Below are positions 19,960 through 30,722 of a stretch of 64,000 nucleotides of DNA, piece by piece. Each line of letters opens with the position of its first letter. Positions within the stretch are counted from its first letter, which is position 1. Origin of the DNA: Pseudo-nitzschia pungens (Eukaryota > Bacillariophyta > Bacillariophyceae > Bacillariales > Bacillariaceae). Location: assembly GCA_037355855.1 (NCBI GenBank), contig CM074759.1, positions 8,122,001 to 8,186,000 of the forward strand, in the 5' to 3' direction. A program made the translations under genes and the position numbers. The notes beneath the pieces were generated by a model that searched no databases, was not told the DNA's origin, and saw only the letters and a list, made by a program, of their open reading frames with translations.

Positions 19960-21366
19960 ATGGCGTCCAAAGGAACCAAACAGAAACCCTTTAACTTTAC
20001 ACGAGAGGACTGGCCGGAAGATGCCACCACCGTGAAAATGAACATTGAAAGTGAGAAGGGAGGAGTCGCGTTCAGCGACTACCTGAAAGTCCTCACCGGC
20101 ACGGAAAGACCGGAACTCTTTATCATCTGGAAGAGAGACTTTGACCAGAAAATTGCTGGCAATGACAAACTCCAGGGAGACCAAAAACTGGACGTCCTCC
20201 AGAGGGTCCTCTCCAACGAGGCACTCTCCATTGTTCAAATGACCCTGGGCCGGTCCTACTATGCCGAACCAGGTCACAAGACACACAACAATAAGCTGGT
20301 CCAGAAAAGGATCCAGACGGTCGAAACAACCGAACCACCAACAACCGAAGCTCCCTCTGGAACACCCAAGGAGCCAGTCGAAGGGAACTCCACCCAGAAA
20401 ACCGACAAAACCAAACCGACTGCCACGGCAAAATCGGATGAGGAAACGGAGCCCGAGGACCTCGGCGCTCCAATCCCCAAAAAGAAGGTACCCGATGCCC
20501 TCACAAAGTACTACCAATCAGAGGAGTACAAGAAGGATGTCATCGAGGAATGCATGTATGCCCTCAAGCTGAAAGTTTTCGGCAATGACATGAACGGGAA
20601 ACGCTCCTACATTCTCCTCCGCCGCTTCATGCGGGGGATGCGAGTCGACATGAAACATGGCATCAGAGCCTGGGCCAATCGAATGGCCGAACTACAAAGC
20701 TATCTACCAGAATGCCTCTGGGAAAGTGGCGCCACCACAGGAATGGCACCCTCCAGCTTCACACAAGACGAGATGAAGGAAATTCTGGACACCAGTATGA
20801 CCCACACCCAGAGGGACAAACTGGAACACATTGGATGGGGCGTCTTTGCCCACTCCTTCAACACCACCATCGATAAACTCGAAAACCTGGAAACCACCAT
20901 CCGCAGCGAGGAGGAACTCCGCAAACGGATCACCGAACTGGAAAAACAAAATGGTGGAACCAAGAAACACTCCAGGGCCACTTCTGGGGGAGGAAATGGA
21001 AAGTCTCCCAACAAAAAGAAGCGCCCAATGGACAATAACAAGCAACTATGCAAAATTTGTGGCAAGACCCACGCCGGCAAATGCTGGAAACTAACCGGAG
21101 GACCCCCCAAGAAGGGAAAATTCGACCGGGAAACCATCAATCTGCTCAAGGAGCATTTTGTGGCAAAAGAAGACTCAGACACTGAGCAGCATTCCAAACC
21201 CCACTGGGGAAGGAACCTCTCCAACCACGAGTACTCCTATGTACTGGCCACGGCCCAAGCTGATCATGAAGTCTCTGACGACGAGATTGATATCTCCGAA
21301 AGAGACCTCAAAGAGTACCGGAGGAAGTACAGAAAAACCTTCAAGAAGAGAGGAACCCACAACTGA
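19960..21366 (+). CDS. gag: Gag polyprotein of the gypsy element
   Basis: 468 residues from ATG 19960 (context AACCATGG). Structural protein that packages the RNA in virus-like particles. An N-terminal capsid-like helical region is followed by a Thr/Pro/Glu-rich linker (about residues 110-175) and further helical sequence. A short zinc knuckle lies near residue 365 (CKICGKTHAGKC, spacing CX2CX3HX3C, two residues shorter than the usual CX2CX4HX4C). A basic segment (KKHSR..., NKKKRP) precedes the knuckle, as expected for nucleic-acid binding. It ends with TGA at 21364-21366; pol follows in the same frame with no gap. Confidence 0.9.
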   Translation: MASKGTKQKPFNFTREDWPEDATTVKMNIESEKGGVAFSDYLKVLTGTERPELFIIWKRDFDQKIAGNDKLQGDQKLDVLQRVLSNEALSIVQMTLGRSYYAEPGHKTHNNKLVQKRIQTVETTEPPTTEAPSGTPKEPVEGNSTQKTDKTKPTATAKSDEETEPEDLGAPIPKKKVPDALTKYYQSEEYKKDVIEECMYALKLKVFGNDMNGKRSYILLRRFMRGMRVDMKHGIRAWANRMAELQSYLPECLWESGATTGMAPSSFTQDEMKEILDTSMTHTQRDKLEHIGWGVFAHSFNTTIDKLENLETTIRSEEELRKRITELEKQNGGTKKHSRATSGGGNGKSPNKKKRPMDNNKQLCKICGKTHAGKCWKLTGGPPKKGKFDRETINLLKEHFVAKEDSDTEQHSKPHWGRNLSNHEYSYVLATAQADHEVSDDEIDISERDLKEYRRKYRKTFKKRGTHN

Positions 21367-24300
21367 ATGGTCAATACCATCCACACCGGACCACGCATAA
21401 TCAATCGATTTGCGGACGTCTGTGTGGAGGTATTGGACCATAAAGGAAGGGGGAGGATGCTCCGGGGTCTACTGGACTCAGGGTGCTCCAAGTCCATAAT
21501 TCTAAGACACTTTGTCGACTGCAGTCAACTTACGAACCGGGACCAACGATCTGTCACCTATAATACCTATGGGGGCAAATTTCGAACAAAGTCCGCGGCT
21601 TCAGTGGGACTGAAGTTGATAGAGTTTTCAAACTCAAAGACCATCAAGTGGACCTTCCAAGTGGATGAGTATCATCACCACGAGGAGGTACCCTATGACG
21701 TGATCATAGGATCTGACCTAATGGCACAATTGGGACTGGATATCAAATACAGCTCCCGAACAATCTCATGGCAAGGTGACTCCATCCCCATGAAGGGGAT
21801 GGGGGAACTCTCTGACCCGGACAAATGTGAGGCAGTATTCTTTGCCAACACACAGAGTCCAATCCTCCAACAGGAGGAAGAAAGGCAAGCCAAGATCCTG
21901 GACGCCGACTACTCCAAAGTAGATATAGACTCCATGGTCAACGACCTGGAGATCACAGACGCATCTAAGGAGGCCCTGAAGAAAACATTGAAGAAGTTCC
22001 CCACACTCTTTGGAGGAGGTCTGGGACTGCTCAAGAATATTGAACCGGTATCTATTGAACTCCAACCAGGGGTTAAACCGGTCAGGCAGAGGTACTATTC
22101 AGTGCCCCATGCCTTTGAACAAGCACTCCGGAAGGAAATCAACAGGCTCTGTGACATTGGAGTCCTGGAGAAACTTCCACATGATGATGACTCACCATGG
22201 GCATCACCGACGTTCTGTCAACCCAAAAAGACAGGGGACATACGAGTCCTTACGGACTTTCGGAAGATGAACGCCGCAATCCAAAGGAAACCATTCCCAC
22301 TACCACGAATAGGGGAAACCATCCAACGGCTCCAGAAATTCAAGTCCGCTACGGCACTGGACTTATCCCAAGGCTACTACACCATTCCCATTTGCAAGGA
22401 GAGCCAGAAGATTTGCTCTACCATTTTGCCATGGGGAAAGTATGCCTACAAGCGTCTTGCGATGGGAATCGCGTGCGCCCCGGACATCTTCCAGTCTGTC
22501 ATGATGAACCTCCTAGGGGATCTGGACTACGTCCTTGTTTACATCGATGATATTCTAATCATTCAACGCGAGGGGGAATCTGAGCAGGATCACCTCGACA
22601 AAATCGACACAGTCCTACAGAGACTGGATGATCATGCTGGCTTTCGCGCCAACCTCAGAAAATCCTTCTTCATGCAAAAAGAAGTGGAATATCTGGGATT
22701 TCTGTTAACAACAGAGGGCATTCAGCCCCAGCCAAAGAAACTGGAGGCGATGAAGCGCCTGGAACCCCCCAAGAACACCAAGCAACTCAAGATGTTCCTT
22801 GGGATGGTCAATTTCTACAGGGACATGTGGAAGCGCCGCTCCCACATCCTGGCCCCCCTCAACAAGCTTGCGGGCAAGAAGGGCAAAACAAATTGGTACT
22901 GGGGCCCAGCAGAGCAGAAAGCTTTCATGGAGGCGAAGAGGATGCTCGCAGATGAAGCAAAACTCGCATTCCCGGACTTTACAAAACCATTTCATCTCTA
23001 CTCAGACGCCAGCGACCGGCAACTGGGAGCAACTGTATGCCAAGATGGAAAACCACTTGGATTCTACACCCGGAAGCTGAACTCAGCGCAACTCAACTAC
23101 ACCGTGGGAGAAAAGGAACTCCTGGGCATAGTAGAAGGCTTAAAAGCATTTGAAGGTATCCTGCGAGGCCAGGATGTAACCATTCACACGGATCACCTGA
23201 ACTTACTGTACCAACAAATGCCGACCCAACGAATGGTCCGGTGGAGACTTCTTATGGAGGAGTTCCACCCAATAGTCAAGCATGTTGCTGGCAAAGAAAA
23301 TGATGCAGCAGACGCACTGTCTCGCCTGGACATTACAGATGACCCAGCGGACACAGTGGAATGGCTACCACCAAATAAGCCCCTCACCTACGCGGATGAG
23401 GAAGCGCACCTCCGGCAACTCCTATTCCCACTTGGAGAAGCACCGGAAGAGTTCCAGGGCAATAGTGCATTCCCACTTGCCTCGGACATGATCCAGTTCT
23501 ACCAGCAGAAGGACACGAAAATCATGAATGCTTTGGAAAAAGACAAAGGCTTAACCACCAAAAACGTGGAAGGTTTCAGTCTCATCCACAAAGAAGGCAA
23601 GATCCTGATCCCCGACAAGCTCAAACAAAGAGTGATGGAGTGGTACCACACCATGTTGGTGCACCCGGGGGAAAAGAGAATGGAACAGAGCATACGCTCA
23701 GTCTTCACCTGGAGAGGCCTACGGAAGGACGTCCAGGACCTTTGTAAGCACTGCCACACGTGTCAGATGTTTAAGAAGAGTGGCCGGAAGAAGTATGGAC
23801 TACTCCCGGAAAAGGCAGCCGAGGTCATCAAATGGCAGAGGGTCAATGTGGACCTCTGGGGACCTGCAACTGTCCACAACAAAAATGGTAAAGACTACCA
23901 AATCCACATCCTCACCATGGTGGACCCAGTGACCGGATGGTTTGAACTGGCTCACCTGAAGGACTCCCCAAATGCAGCAGAAACTCAACGATTGTTGGAC
24001 AGTACCTGGCTAGCAAGATATCCGCGCCCAAAGGAAATTGGCTTTGACGGCGGGAGTGAGTTCAAGGCAGAGTTCCAAGAGCTCTGTGAGAACATGGGGA
24101 TGAAAAGGAAGCCCAGTGGGGCTTGGAACCCACAATCCAACTCAGTGTTGGAAAGGATCCACCAGGTGTTAAAGGATTGTTTGTTATCCTTCAACCTGGA
24201 GAACAGGGACCTCCACGAGAAGGACCCTTTTGAGGAATTCACCACCAAGGCAGCATACGCTATCAGAAGTGCCATCCACACAACCCTGGGGTACTCCCCG

Positions 24301-24639
24301 GCACAGTTGGTGTTTGGAAGAGACATGTTCATGCCCGTGAATTTCCCAGTGGATTGGGAAGCAATCCAAGCAAGGAAGCAGAAAAGCATCCACAAGAGCA
24401 ACGTCAGGGAGAACCAAAAGAGGATCCCCCATGTCTACAAGGAAGGAGACTATGTCACCCTGGAAAGGAAGGGCATTATTCCTAAACTATCCTTCCCACG
24501 ACAAGGACCTTACAAGGTGCTCAAGGCCCATGATAATGGAACTGTAACTATTGAGACTGCTCCCTTTGTAACCGACCGGGTTAACATTAGGAGAGTGCAC
24601 CCCTATTATTGCAGGGATAGCACTGAACAGAAGAAGTAA
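21367..24639 (+). CDS. pol: Pol polyprotein: protease, reverse transcriptase, RNase H, integrase
   Basis: 1090 residues, starting ATG immediately after the gag TGA and in the same frame. Aspartic protease LLDSGCS (Asp 37). Reverse transcriptase with QGYYTIP, LAMGIACAPDIFQ and YIDD (residues 392-395). RNase H starts at DASDRQLGA (Asp 547) and keeps HTDHLNLLY. Integrase has the H-H-C-C zinc site (His 761 ... CKHCHTCQ) and catalytic Asp 829, Asp 894, Glu 929, that is D-64-D-34-E. A GPY/F-type module (RQGPYKVL) is near the end; no chromodomain follows. All catalytic residues are present, so the element looks competent. Expression must involve TGA readthrough or reinitiation at the abutting ATG. 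Confidence 0.95.
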   Translation: MVNTIHTGPRIINRFADVCVEVLDHKGRGRMLRGLLDSGCSKSIILRHFVDCSQLTNRDQRSVTYNTYGGKFRTKSAASVGLKLIEFSNSKTIKWTFQVDEYHHHEEVPYDVIIGSDLMAQLGLDIKYSSRTISWQGDSIPMKGMGELSDPDKCEAVFFANTQSPILQQEEERQAKILDADYSKVDIDSMVNDLEITDASKEALKKTLKKFPTLFGGGLGLLKNIEPVSIELQPGVKPVRQRYYSVPHAFEQALRKEINRLCDIGVLEKLPHDDDSPWASPTFCQPKKTGDIRVLTDFRKMNAAIQRKPFPLPRIGETIQRLQKFKSATALDLSQGYYTIPICKESQKICSTILPWGKYAYKRLAMGIACAPDIFQSVMMNLLGDLDYVLVYIDDILIIQREGESEQDHLDKIDTVLQRLDDHAGFRANLRKSFFMQKEVEYLGFLLTTEGIQPQPKKLEAMKRLEPPKNTKQLKMFLGMVNFYRDMWKRRSHILAPLNKLAGKKGKTNWYWGPAEQKAFMEAKRMLADEAKLAFPDFTKPFHLYSDASDRQLGATVCQDGKPLGFYTRKLNSAQLNYTVGEKELLGIVEGLKAFEGILRGQDVTIHTDHLNLLYQQMPTQRMVRWRLLMEEFHPIVKHVAGKENDAADALSRLDITDDPADTVEWLPPNKPLTYADEEAHLRQLLFPLGEAPEEFQGNSAFPLASDMIQFYQQKDTKIMNALEKDKGLTTKNVEGFSLIHKEGKILIPDKLKQRVMEWYHTMLVHPGEKRMEQSIRSVFTWRGLRKDVQDLCKHCHTCQMFKKSGRKKYGLLPEKAAEVIKWQRVNVDLWGPATVHNKNGKDYQIHILTMVDPVTGWFELAHLKDSPNAAETQRLLDSTWLARYPRPKEIGFDGGSEFKAEFQELCENMGMKRKPSGAWNPQSNSVLERIHQVLKDCLLSFNLENRDLHEKDPFEEFTTKAAYAIRSAIHTTLGYSPAQLVFGRDMFMPVNFPVDWEAIQARKQKSIHKSNVRENQKRIPHVYKEGDYVTLERKGIIPKLSFPRQGPYKVLKAHDNGTVTIETAPFVTDRVNIRRVHPYYCRDSTEQKK

Positions 24640-24667
24640 CCAATCGTAACAGTACCATGGGGGAGCA

Positions 24668-24844
24668 TGCCGTGCACCGGAACAGTCACGAATCCACTCG
24701 GGACTGGAGTAAGAATACGATTAGCGAGTCTCCGGAATCGCCGATTTGGAGACTGCTGGATCCGATAGCAAATAGACTAACTGATAGAGCTCACAATTTG
24801 CATATCACTACTATTCTAACCACTAGTAGACCCGGGGTATGGCA
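24668..24844 (+). repeat. 3' LTR
   Basis: 177 bp, identical to 19048-19224; followed directly by the CTCTT target duplication. Confidence 0.97.
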
Positions 24845-24904
24845 CTCTTACTAGCACCCCCTATATTATTAGAGAGGATAGAGGGTGCTAAGATATAGAT
24901 GGAA

Positions 24905-25170
24905 CAACTGAGGATAGATCAACTACTACAACCACCAGTCACTACTACTAATAGTAGAGGATGCTACTATAAGTGGTTGATTTGGCTGTAGATTACTAGC
25001 GTAGAATCAACTGAGGAGGATAGATCAGCTACTTCAACCACCAGTCACTACTACTACTAGTACTAGTAGAGAGCGCTATTAGTAGATTCATCCGAGGACT
25101 AGCCTAGAATCAACTGAGGATAGATCTAATACTTCAACCACCAATCACTACTACTACTACTACTATTCCC
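24905..25170. repeat. 103-bp tandem repeat, about 2.5 copies
   Basis: CAACTGAGGA/CAACTGAGGAGGA starts at 24905, 25008 and 25111. Each unit contains GATAGATC(A/T)(A/G)CTACTTCAACCACCA, TCACTACTACTA and an ACT/AGT microsatellite. It lies just beyond the retrotransposon. Confidence 0.85.
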
Positions 25171-26545
25171 TTTTTTTTTAGGGATTTATTTTATCGAATC
25201 CTCGTAATCCACTAATAAAAAATTGTACGATTTTGAACATTGTACGGTACTTGTAGTAGTAAAAATTACAGACTGATTCATACATAATTACTGTACGTAT
25301 CATTACGTATGGTACCAAAACTCAATTCGATGCTCATACGGTCCGTACCGTACGATACGGTACCGGTAATCTTACCGCACTCATGCCATCTAATACCATA
25401 CTAGTAGTAGCTACTAGTACCCGGTACCGGTACATCAAGGCCAAACAAAATCCTTTCGTATTTATTTTGATTCTTCTACTAGGCTCATCCCTGAATGAAT
25501 CTAATACTAATACTATTGCCACTGCTAGTAACCAAACCAAAATCCATCCCTATTTGAATCTAGACATGTCCCTCTAGATGAATCTACTACTACCGAACTG
25601 CCACTACTAGAGTAGTAGTACTAGCTAACTTCGATGCAGTACGTAGGAATAGTAATTACTAGGAGTAAGTTACCGTACGCACGTTCTTGTACGTACAAAC
25701 GGGTAGCTCCTGCTCAGTTTCGTCTTGCGTCATGGACATCAACATGTTTCGTTCCTAAAAACATTGTTGGAAGCAGTGCATGTTCTGAGTCCCGAATGGA
25801 AGTTTCGGAGGTATGAATTACCGTACCGTAGTATAATAGTAGTAATACCGTATGACCTATCCATAGAAATAAGAATACGAAGTACCCGTACTGTATCTGA
25901 AAAGGCTTACTTCGTATCAAATTGTTTTTTGGGTTCCGTATCAATAATTACGAAGCAAGGTTATATTACTTGTATTTTATTTTCATGTACGAATTACAAG
26001 TACGAGTAAGGCTCTAGTAGCGTACTTGTAATATTCTATCGTAGGGAATAGGGATACCGATAACGGAACCGGTAAGGTTACTTCAGTCGTCGGAACAACG
26101 AAGTCCCAAGCAATGTACGGGTTCCCGCGTCATCACTACTAGTTTCAATTCAATCGTGTCATGGTCTATCATGGTCTAATATCATGATCTAATATCATGA
26201 GTAACCTTTTTTTTAATTTTAATTTTACTTTCAGTTTTCAAACAACCTCATGCTACTATCGGAACCGTTCACGGGTCACGGGTTGGCGGGAATGTGATGA
26301 GAATGTCAAACTCGAGCACGAAGCCAACAGCCAAGAAGAAAAGACTAGAAAGCGTCCGACGTCTGACATGTTGTTTTGTGGTGATACTTCGTACTTGACA
26401 ACAAGGGACGAAAGGATACCGGCAGAATTTCCGATCCTTCTTGATGATTTTGAGATTCTTTTCTCGACTTGGCGCTTTGATGGTTAGGATGCCATACAAA
26501 GTGTGACGCAATGCTCAGGATGCAAATTACACAACACTGACTGCC
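25171..26545. other. Intergenic DNA with dispersed repeats
   Basis: No gene supported up to the MSH4 start. Palindromic words GGTACCGGTAATCTTACC (near 25360-25377) and ACCGGTAAGGTTAC (near 26067-26080) occur. Copy B of the dispersed repeat occupies 25633-25957, and 25965-26050 resembles 9370-9490. TATCATG is repeated at 26159-26205. A 96-codon frame at 26197-26487 has no recognised domain. Confidence 0.5.
25633..25957. repeat. Dispersed repeat, copy B (partner 5521-5846)
   Basis: Same blocks as copy A in the same orientation, with an internal deletion of about 49 bp relative to A and extra bases around 25820-25850 and 25885-25915. Confidence 0.8.
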
Positions 26546-29500
26546 ATGGATCACAATCGCAACACAATGCGAGACAACAGCATTGACAATGGGAATCACT
26601 TCAAGAAGAAGCGCCGCGTCGGTGGAAATGGCGATGCGAGAAGCATTTCCAGCACTGGCTTTGGTAGCAGCGCTAGCGTTGGAAGCAAGAGAAGCACTTT
26701 CAGCAACCATCGTCGTTCGTCGAACGAATCTGTTTCGACCGCCACATCTCGCTCCGGTGTCTCTAACAATCGCCGTCGACATCGCCACAACGTTGGCATT
26801 GCCAGGAGCAGTGGCGGTCGAAGAAGCACGTCCACAAACAACGGATTTCGCGGTCGGCAGAGCCGTGGTGGGAGTCCTTCGTGGAACACAACCGAGGGTG
26901 CTTTGCCGCACGTACTCTGCGCAATCGGAGAGAACTTGGCACGCGAAACCTGCGTGGTGTCCCTGGATTTGTCGGCGCCATTCTTGCTCAACGTCACCAA
27001 GCAGGGCAACGGACAGAGCTATTCGGAAACCCTTGCCTATTTGTCCGTTTTGCGCCCCGACGAAGTATTGATGAATGAGGGGCGATACCATTCCCCCCTC
27101 GCAAGAAAAGTCCTCCAGCATTTTGATATCCAACGAAAACAGCAGCAGCAGCAGCAGCAGCAGCAGCGGCAGAGCGGTTCGACTGCAGCAGCCGCATCCA
27201 CGGAAGAGGCGGAGAAATCGATTGCGTCATCCGGGGACGAGACCACTGTTGTCAAGTTCATTTCTCGCTCGTACTTTGATCAAACGAAGGGGGCGGACCT
27301 TCTCCGACGACTGGCACGACAGGACACATACGATTCCACCCTGGTGGAGGAATACATCTTGCTGTCCAGCTCCCACGCGGTTCTCCACTATACACAGCTC
27401 ACTCTGGGAGCCGTAACCTTCACTAAGCATTGTCTGGACGTTCGGGTGCACACGGGTGGGCACAACAACCACCGGATGGAGATCGATCGTTCCACCCTGC
27501 TGCAATTGGAACTCCTGACCAACAACAGTCACATGTCGGGAGGAGTGGGAAAGGCATCGTCGTCGTCCAACCACCGCAAGCATTCGCTAATCTCGACCAT
27601 GGATTGCACCAAAACTAGCGTGGGTCATCGCCTGTTGCGAACAACGCTCATGGCACCACCGTGCAGGTACGTACCGCATTGAGAAGCCACAGAATCACAA
27701 ATCGAGAACCTTGTGATTTGGGATTTTCATGCGTTTGGAGCGGGTGAAAGTCATGCGTATTGTTGACAACCAAGCAAAAGCCTTCTGGCAAGACTTTTGC
27801 CGTTTTCTATGCGTCTGTGCTTTTGGGACTCCATTGCTCATTCATCTGCTTCTTTCTGGTCATCACAGATTTGACACCATTACGGCGCGCCTGGATTTGG
27901 TGGATACGTTTTTGCACAACGAAGATCTCTTCTACGCTACGCTCCAGCAACTACAGAATCTAACAAGCTTGGACAGTATGCTCAGAAACATTGTCGTTGT
28001 TCCGTCGAGGAAACGGCTGCAGCAACGGAAACAAGGTGGAGGTCGAACAGAAACTTTTTCGATCCCAACCGACCACGGCAACTCCTGTAATCGCCCGATG
28101 GTAGTCCCGGGGTCCGCTACAGCTACAGCTACAGCTACAGCTACAGCTACCGCCACCGGCAAGGGCAATGCTGCCAAGGCTCGGATCGCCAGCAAGGGTA
28201 TTTCTGGCCTGGTCTGCATCAAGTCGACTCTGGCATCCATTCCGGTTCTGGCGGCGATTTTGAGAAATCATCTGGATCGCATCGAGAGCGAGAGCGAGAG
28301 CGGAGACAACGGAGATGGAGAACGACGGCAGGATCGAAACGACAGCACCACCGACAACGGCAAAGACGAGCACCGAGAAGCAAGGGAAGAAGCTACGATT
28401 GCTACCGCCAAGACAAGTTTGTTGGTGGGCCTGGGTCTGGGCAAGGTGCACGGATCCTCCTCGTCCTCCAATGGGTCGCAACCGTCCCAGGGATGCCTCG
28501 GCAAGGATCACCAGCTGCTCCGAGCCATTGTGTTCGCACTGACGCAACCAGAACTGCGGGTTGTCCGAGATGCCATCGATGGGGCCTTCACAGAGAGCAC
28601 TTCGTACACCCGAAATGCCAACGCGATGAAGCATCAAGAATGTTTCGCCCTCAAGAGCTCTGACGACAATGGAATGATGGATGTCCTTCGCAAGGTAAGC
28701 ACAAATGTTGGTCCGAAGCTTTTTCCCTCGGGAGAATTGTGCCCTGGTACACATGCTGTTTCACTCAAAAGAATCCGGATCATGTGTCTGTATCTACGAA
28801 ACAGGCCTTCTTGAGCAACGTGGATGACATCTACAAAAAAGCCGACGAATATGCCGAAGTACACGGAATCTCTCACGTCGCTGTCAAGTATTCTACGACA
28901 AGGGGATACTATCTATCGCTTCCACTCGAAATGGCATCGAGCCTACCAAATGAATTCATCCAGCCGTCGAAATCGGGAAAGTTTATTTTCTGCACCACCG
29001 AGGAGGTTCAGTCTCTCAACAGCAGATCCCAGGACAACATCCAAGACTTGTTGATTCTGACACACGAACGAATCCAGGAAGTTCTGGACGTGGCTAGGTC
29101 CAAGTACGACGCATTGGCTCGTCTCTCGGATGCTGTTGCGCTCTTGGACCTTTGTCACGGCTTTGCCGACAAAGTTACGCTGAGCAAGCTGCCCTGGGCT
29201 CGACCATGCCTGACCGATGGAACAACACCCGCGGCAGAGGTCGATACCAACGATGCCGACAACGATGCCGACAACGATGCCGACAACGATGCCGCCGTGA
29301 CCAACACGGGGGAATCGTATGCGATTGCCATTTGCAACGGAAGATATGGAATCGACGTGGACGATTCCGTCTTTCCGTCCGATGGCGGGCCCGGGGAATG
29401 GATTGCAAACGACACGTACGCAAGCTTGTCCAAGAATCTAACCATAATTTCTGGTATCAATGGAAGTGGAAAGAGCACGTATCTGAAACAAATTGCCATC

Positions 29501-30688
29501 ATTGTTCTTTTGGCACATTGTGGAAGCTATGTCCCGGCAGAAGAGGCGTTGATACCGGTGAGTTTGTAATTAGCAGGCTGTCAATTACGTATTGTTTAAC
29601 AAGGCTCGATCTTCTAGTCATGCTTTTGGACGTTGGGGTGTTTCTCGATTCAAAGTTCAAACTAACAACACTTGTCAGCTCACGAACCGACTGTGCGCTA
29701 GGATGATGACAGCGGATGATCAAGGTAAAATGCATTGCTACGTCTCGGTCCCTATTGCGTTTGTTTCGAACGGGAAAACTATTGTAGCAAGGTAGATCGT
29801 TTCTAACTGTTATGTTATTTTTCACAGAGAACAACATATCATCGTTTATGCTGGAAATGAAAGAGACTGCTTTCATATGCAACCATGCAAACTCTCGATC
29901 TCTGATACTCCTGGACGAATTGGGCAGGGCTACCAGCAACGAAGATGGCGTTGCCATTGCATGGGCAGTTGCAGAGAATCTTCTAACAAAGGGTGCCATG
30001 ACCTATTTTGTGACCCATTACCCGCAAATGTGCCAAATGAGCCGTGTCTATCCCGCGGTCCAGAATCAGCATCTAAAAGCGTCAATATCGGCCGACGGAA
30101 ACGGGGGAATCCAATATAGCCACAAGATTGGGATCGGGCCATGCGACGTAACATCGAGTTACGGTGTAGAAATGGCAATTTCTTGCGGTTGGCCTTCTGA
30201 TGTTGTCAACGAGGTACGCACAACACGTAATTGACTCTGGAACGAATCTTTGAACTTTTGATGGTTTTGTCTCATTTGACTTTGTGAAGGCGCGAGCCAT
30301 CGAAAGCACTCTGAAGGATAAGCTTGCCGAGTCTCCCCTTTGCAGCGAACATACAGATATCGACACAGAAATCCGGTATAAGAGAGCATTACAATCAATG
30401 ACACAAAAACTAGTCGACTGCGTAACGACCGATTGTGAACCTTCATTGGAGTCATTGCGGATGGCTCTCCAGGTAAGAATTTCCCTTTGACGATCAAAAT
30501 ACATCCAACAGTTTTCATCGGCCTAAATTTGTTTTGTTGACATGTCGCCCTCTTCCAATGATCAGGCTTTGAAGATCTCCATATTAGAAATAGTTCCCGA
30601 GCCAGCTATTGCGGGAATGTTGGACAGAAACAGCATCAACGACGAAGGAAATGATCCAAACTTAGAGCAGCAGCGTCACGATGCTTGA
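26546..30688 (+). CDS. MSH4: MutS homologue MSH4 (meiotic crossover factor)
   Basis: Seven exons: 26546-27666, 27869-28694, 28805-29557, 29679-29724, 29828-30213, 30290-30472, 30566-30688. All junctions are GT-AG and the sum is 1146 codons. MSH4 pairs with MSH5 to stabilise meiotic recombination intermediates; it is not a mismatch sensor. Diagnostic stretches are SRSYFDQTKGADLL (MSH4-type RKYFNETKG), the lever segment TSVGHRLLRTTLMAPPC, Walker A GINGSGKSTYLKQIA (about residues 866-880), GSYVPAE, SSFMLEMKETAFI and Walker B ILLDELGRATSNEDG. Deviations from the MutS consensus are Ile-Asn-Gly for Pro-Asn-Met in Walker A and Ala for Gly after DELGR. Low-complexity insertions: Arg/Ser-rich N-terminus, a Gln run near 27139, an Ala-Thr repeat near 28119, Glu-Ser near 28285, and Asp-Ala-Asp-Asn repeats near 29255. 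No mismatch-binding domain I is seen, as expected for MSH4. Confidence 0.9.
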
Positions 30689-30722
30689 GCCACAGAGCAG
30701 ATGAGATCTATTCTATAGTGTA

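Larger units (their letters stand above)
19048..24844 (+). mobile_element. Ty3/gypsy LTR retrotransposon, apparently intact and young
   Basis: A 5797-bp element with two identical 177-bp LTRs (TG...CA), a CTCTT target-site duplication (19043-19047 and 24845-24849), gag, and pol with domain order protease-RT-RNase H-integrase, which is the Ty3/gypsy order. Identity of the LTRs means insertion was recent. A purine-rich tract (GGGGGAGC, 24659-24666) precedes the 3' LTR. Immediately after the 5' LTR there is TGATTTTAAAATC rather than a canonical TGG primer site, so the primer is unresolved. No chromodomain and no env-like ORF is seen. Confidence 0.97.

Noticed and set aside
26197..26487. 96-codon ORF upstream of MSH4
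   Set aside because: No domain and low-complexity Phe/Asn start; more likely 5' flank of MSH4.
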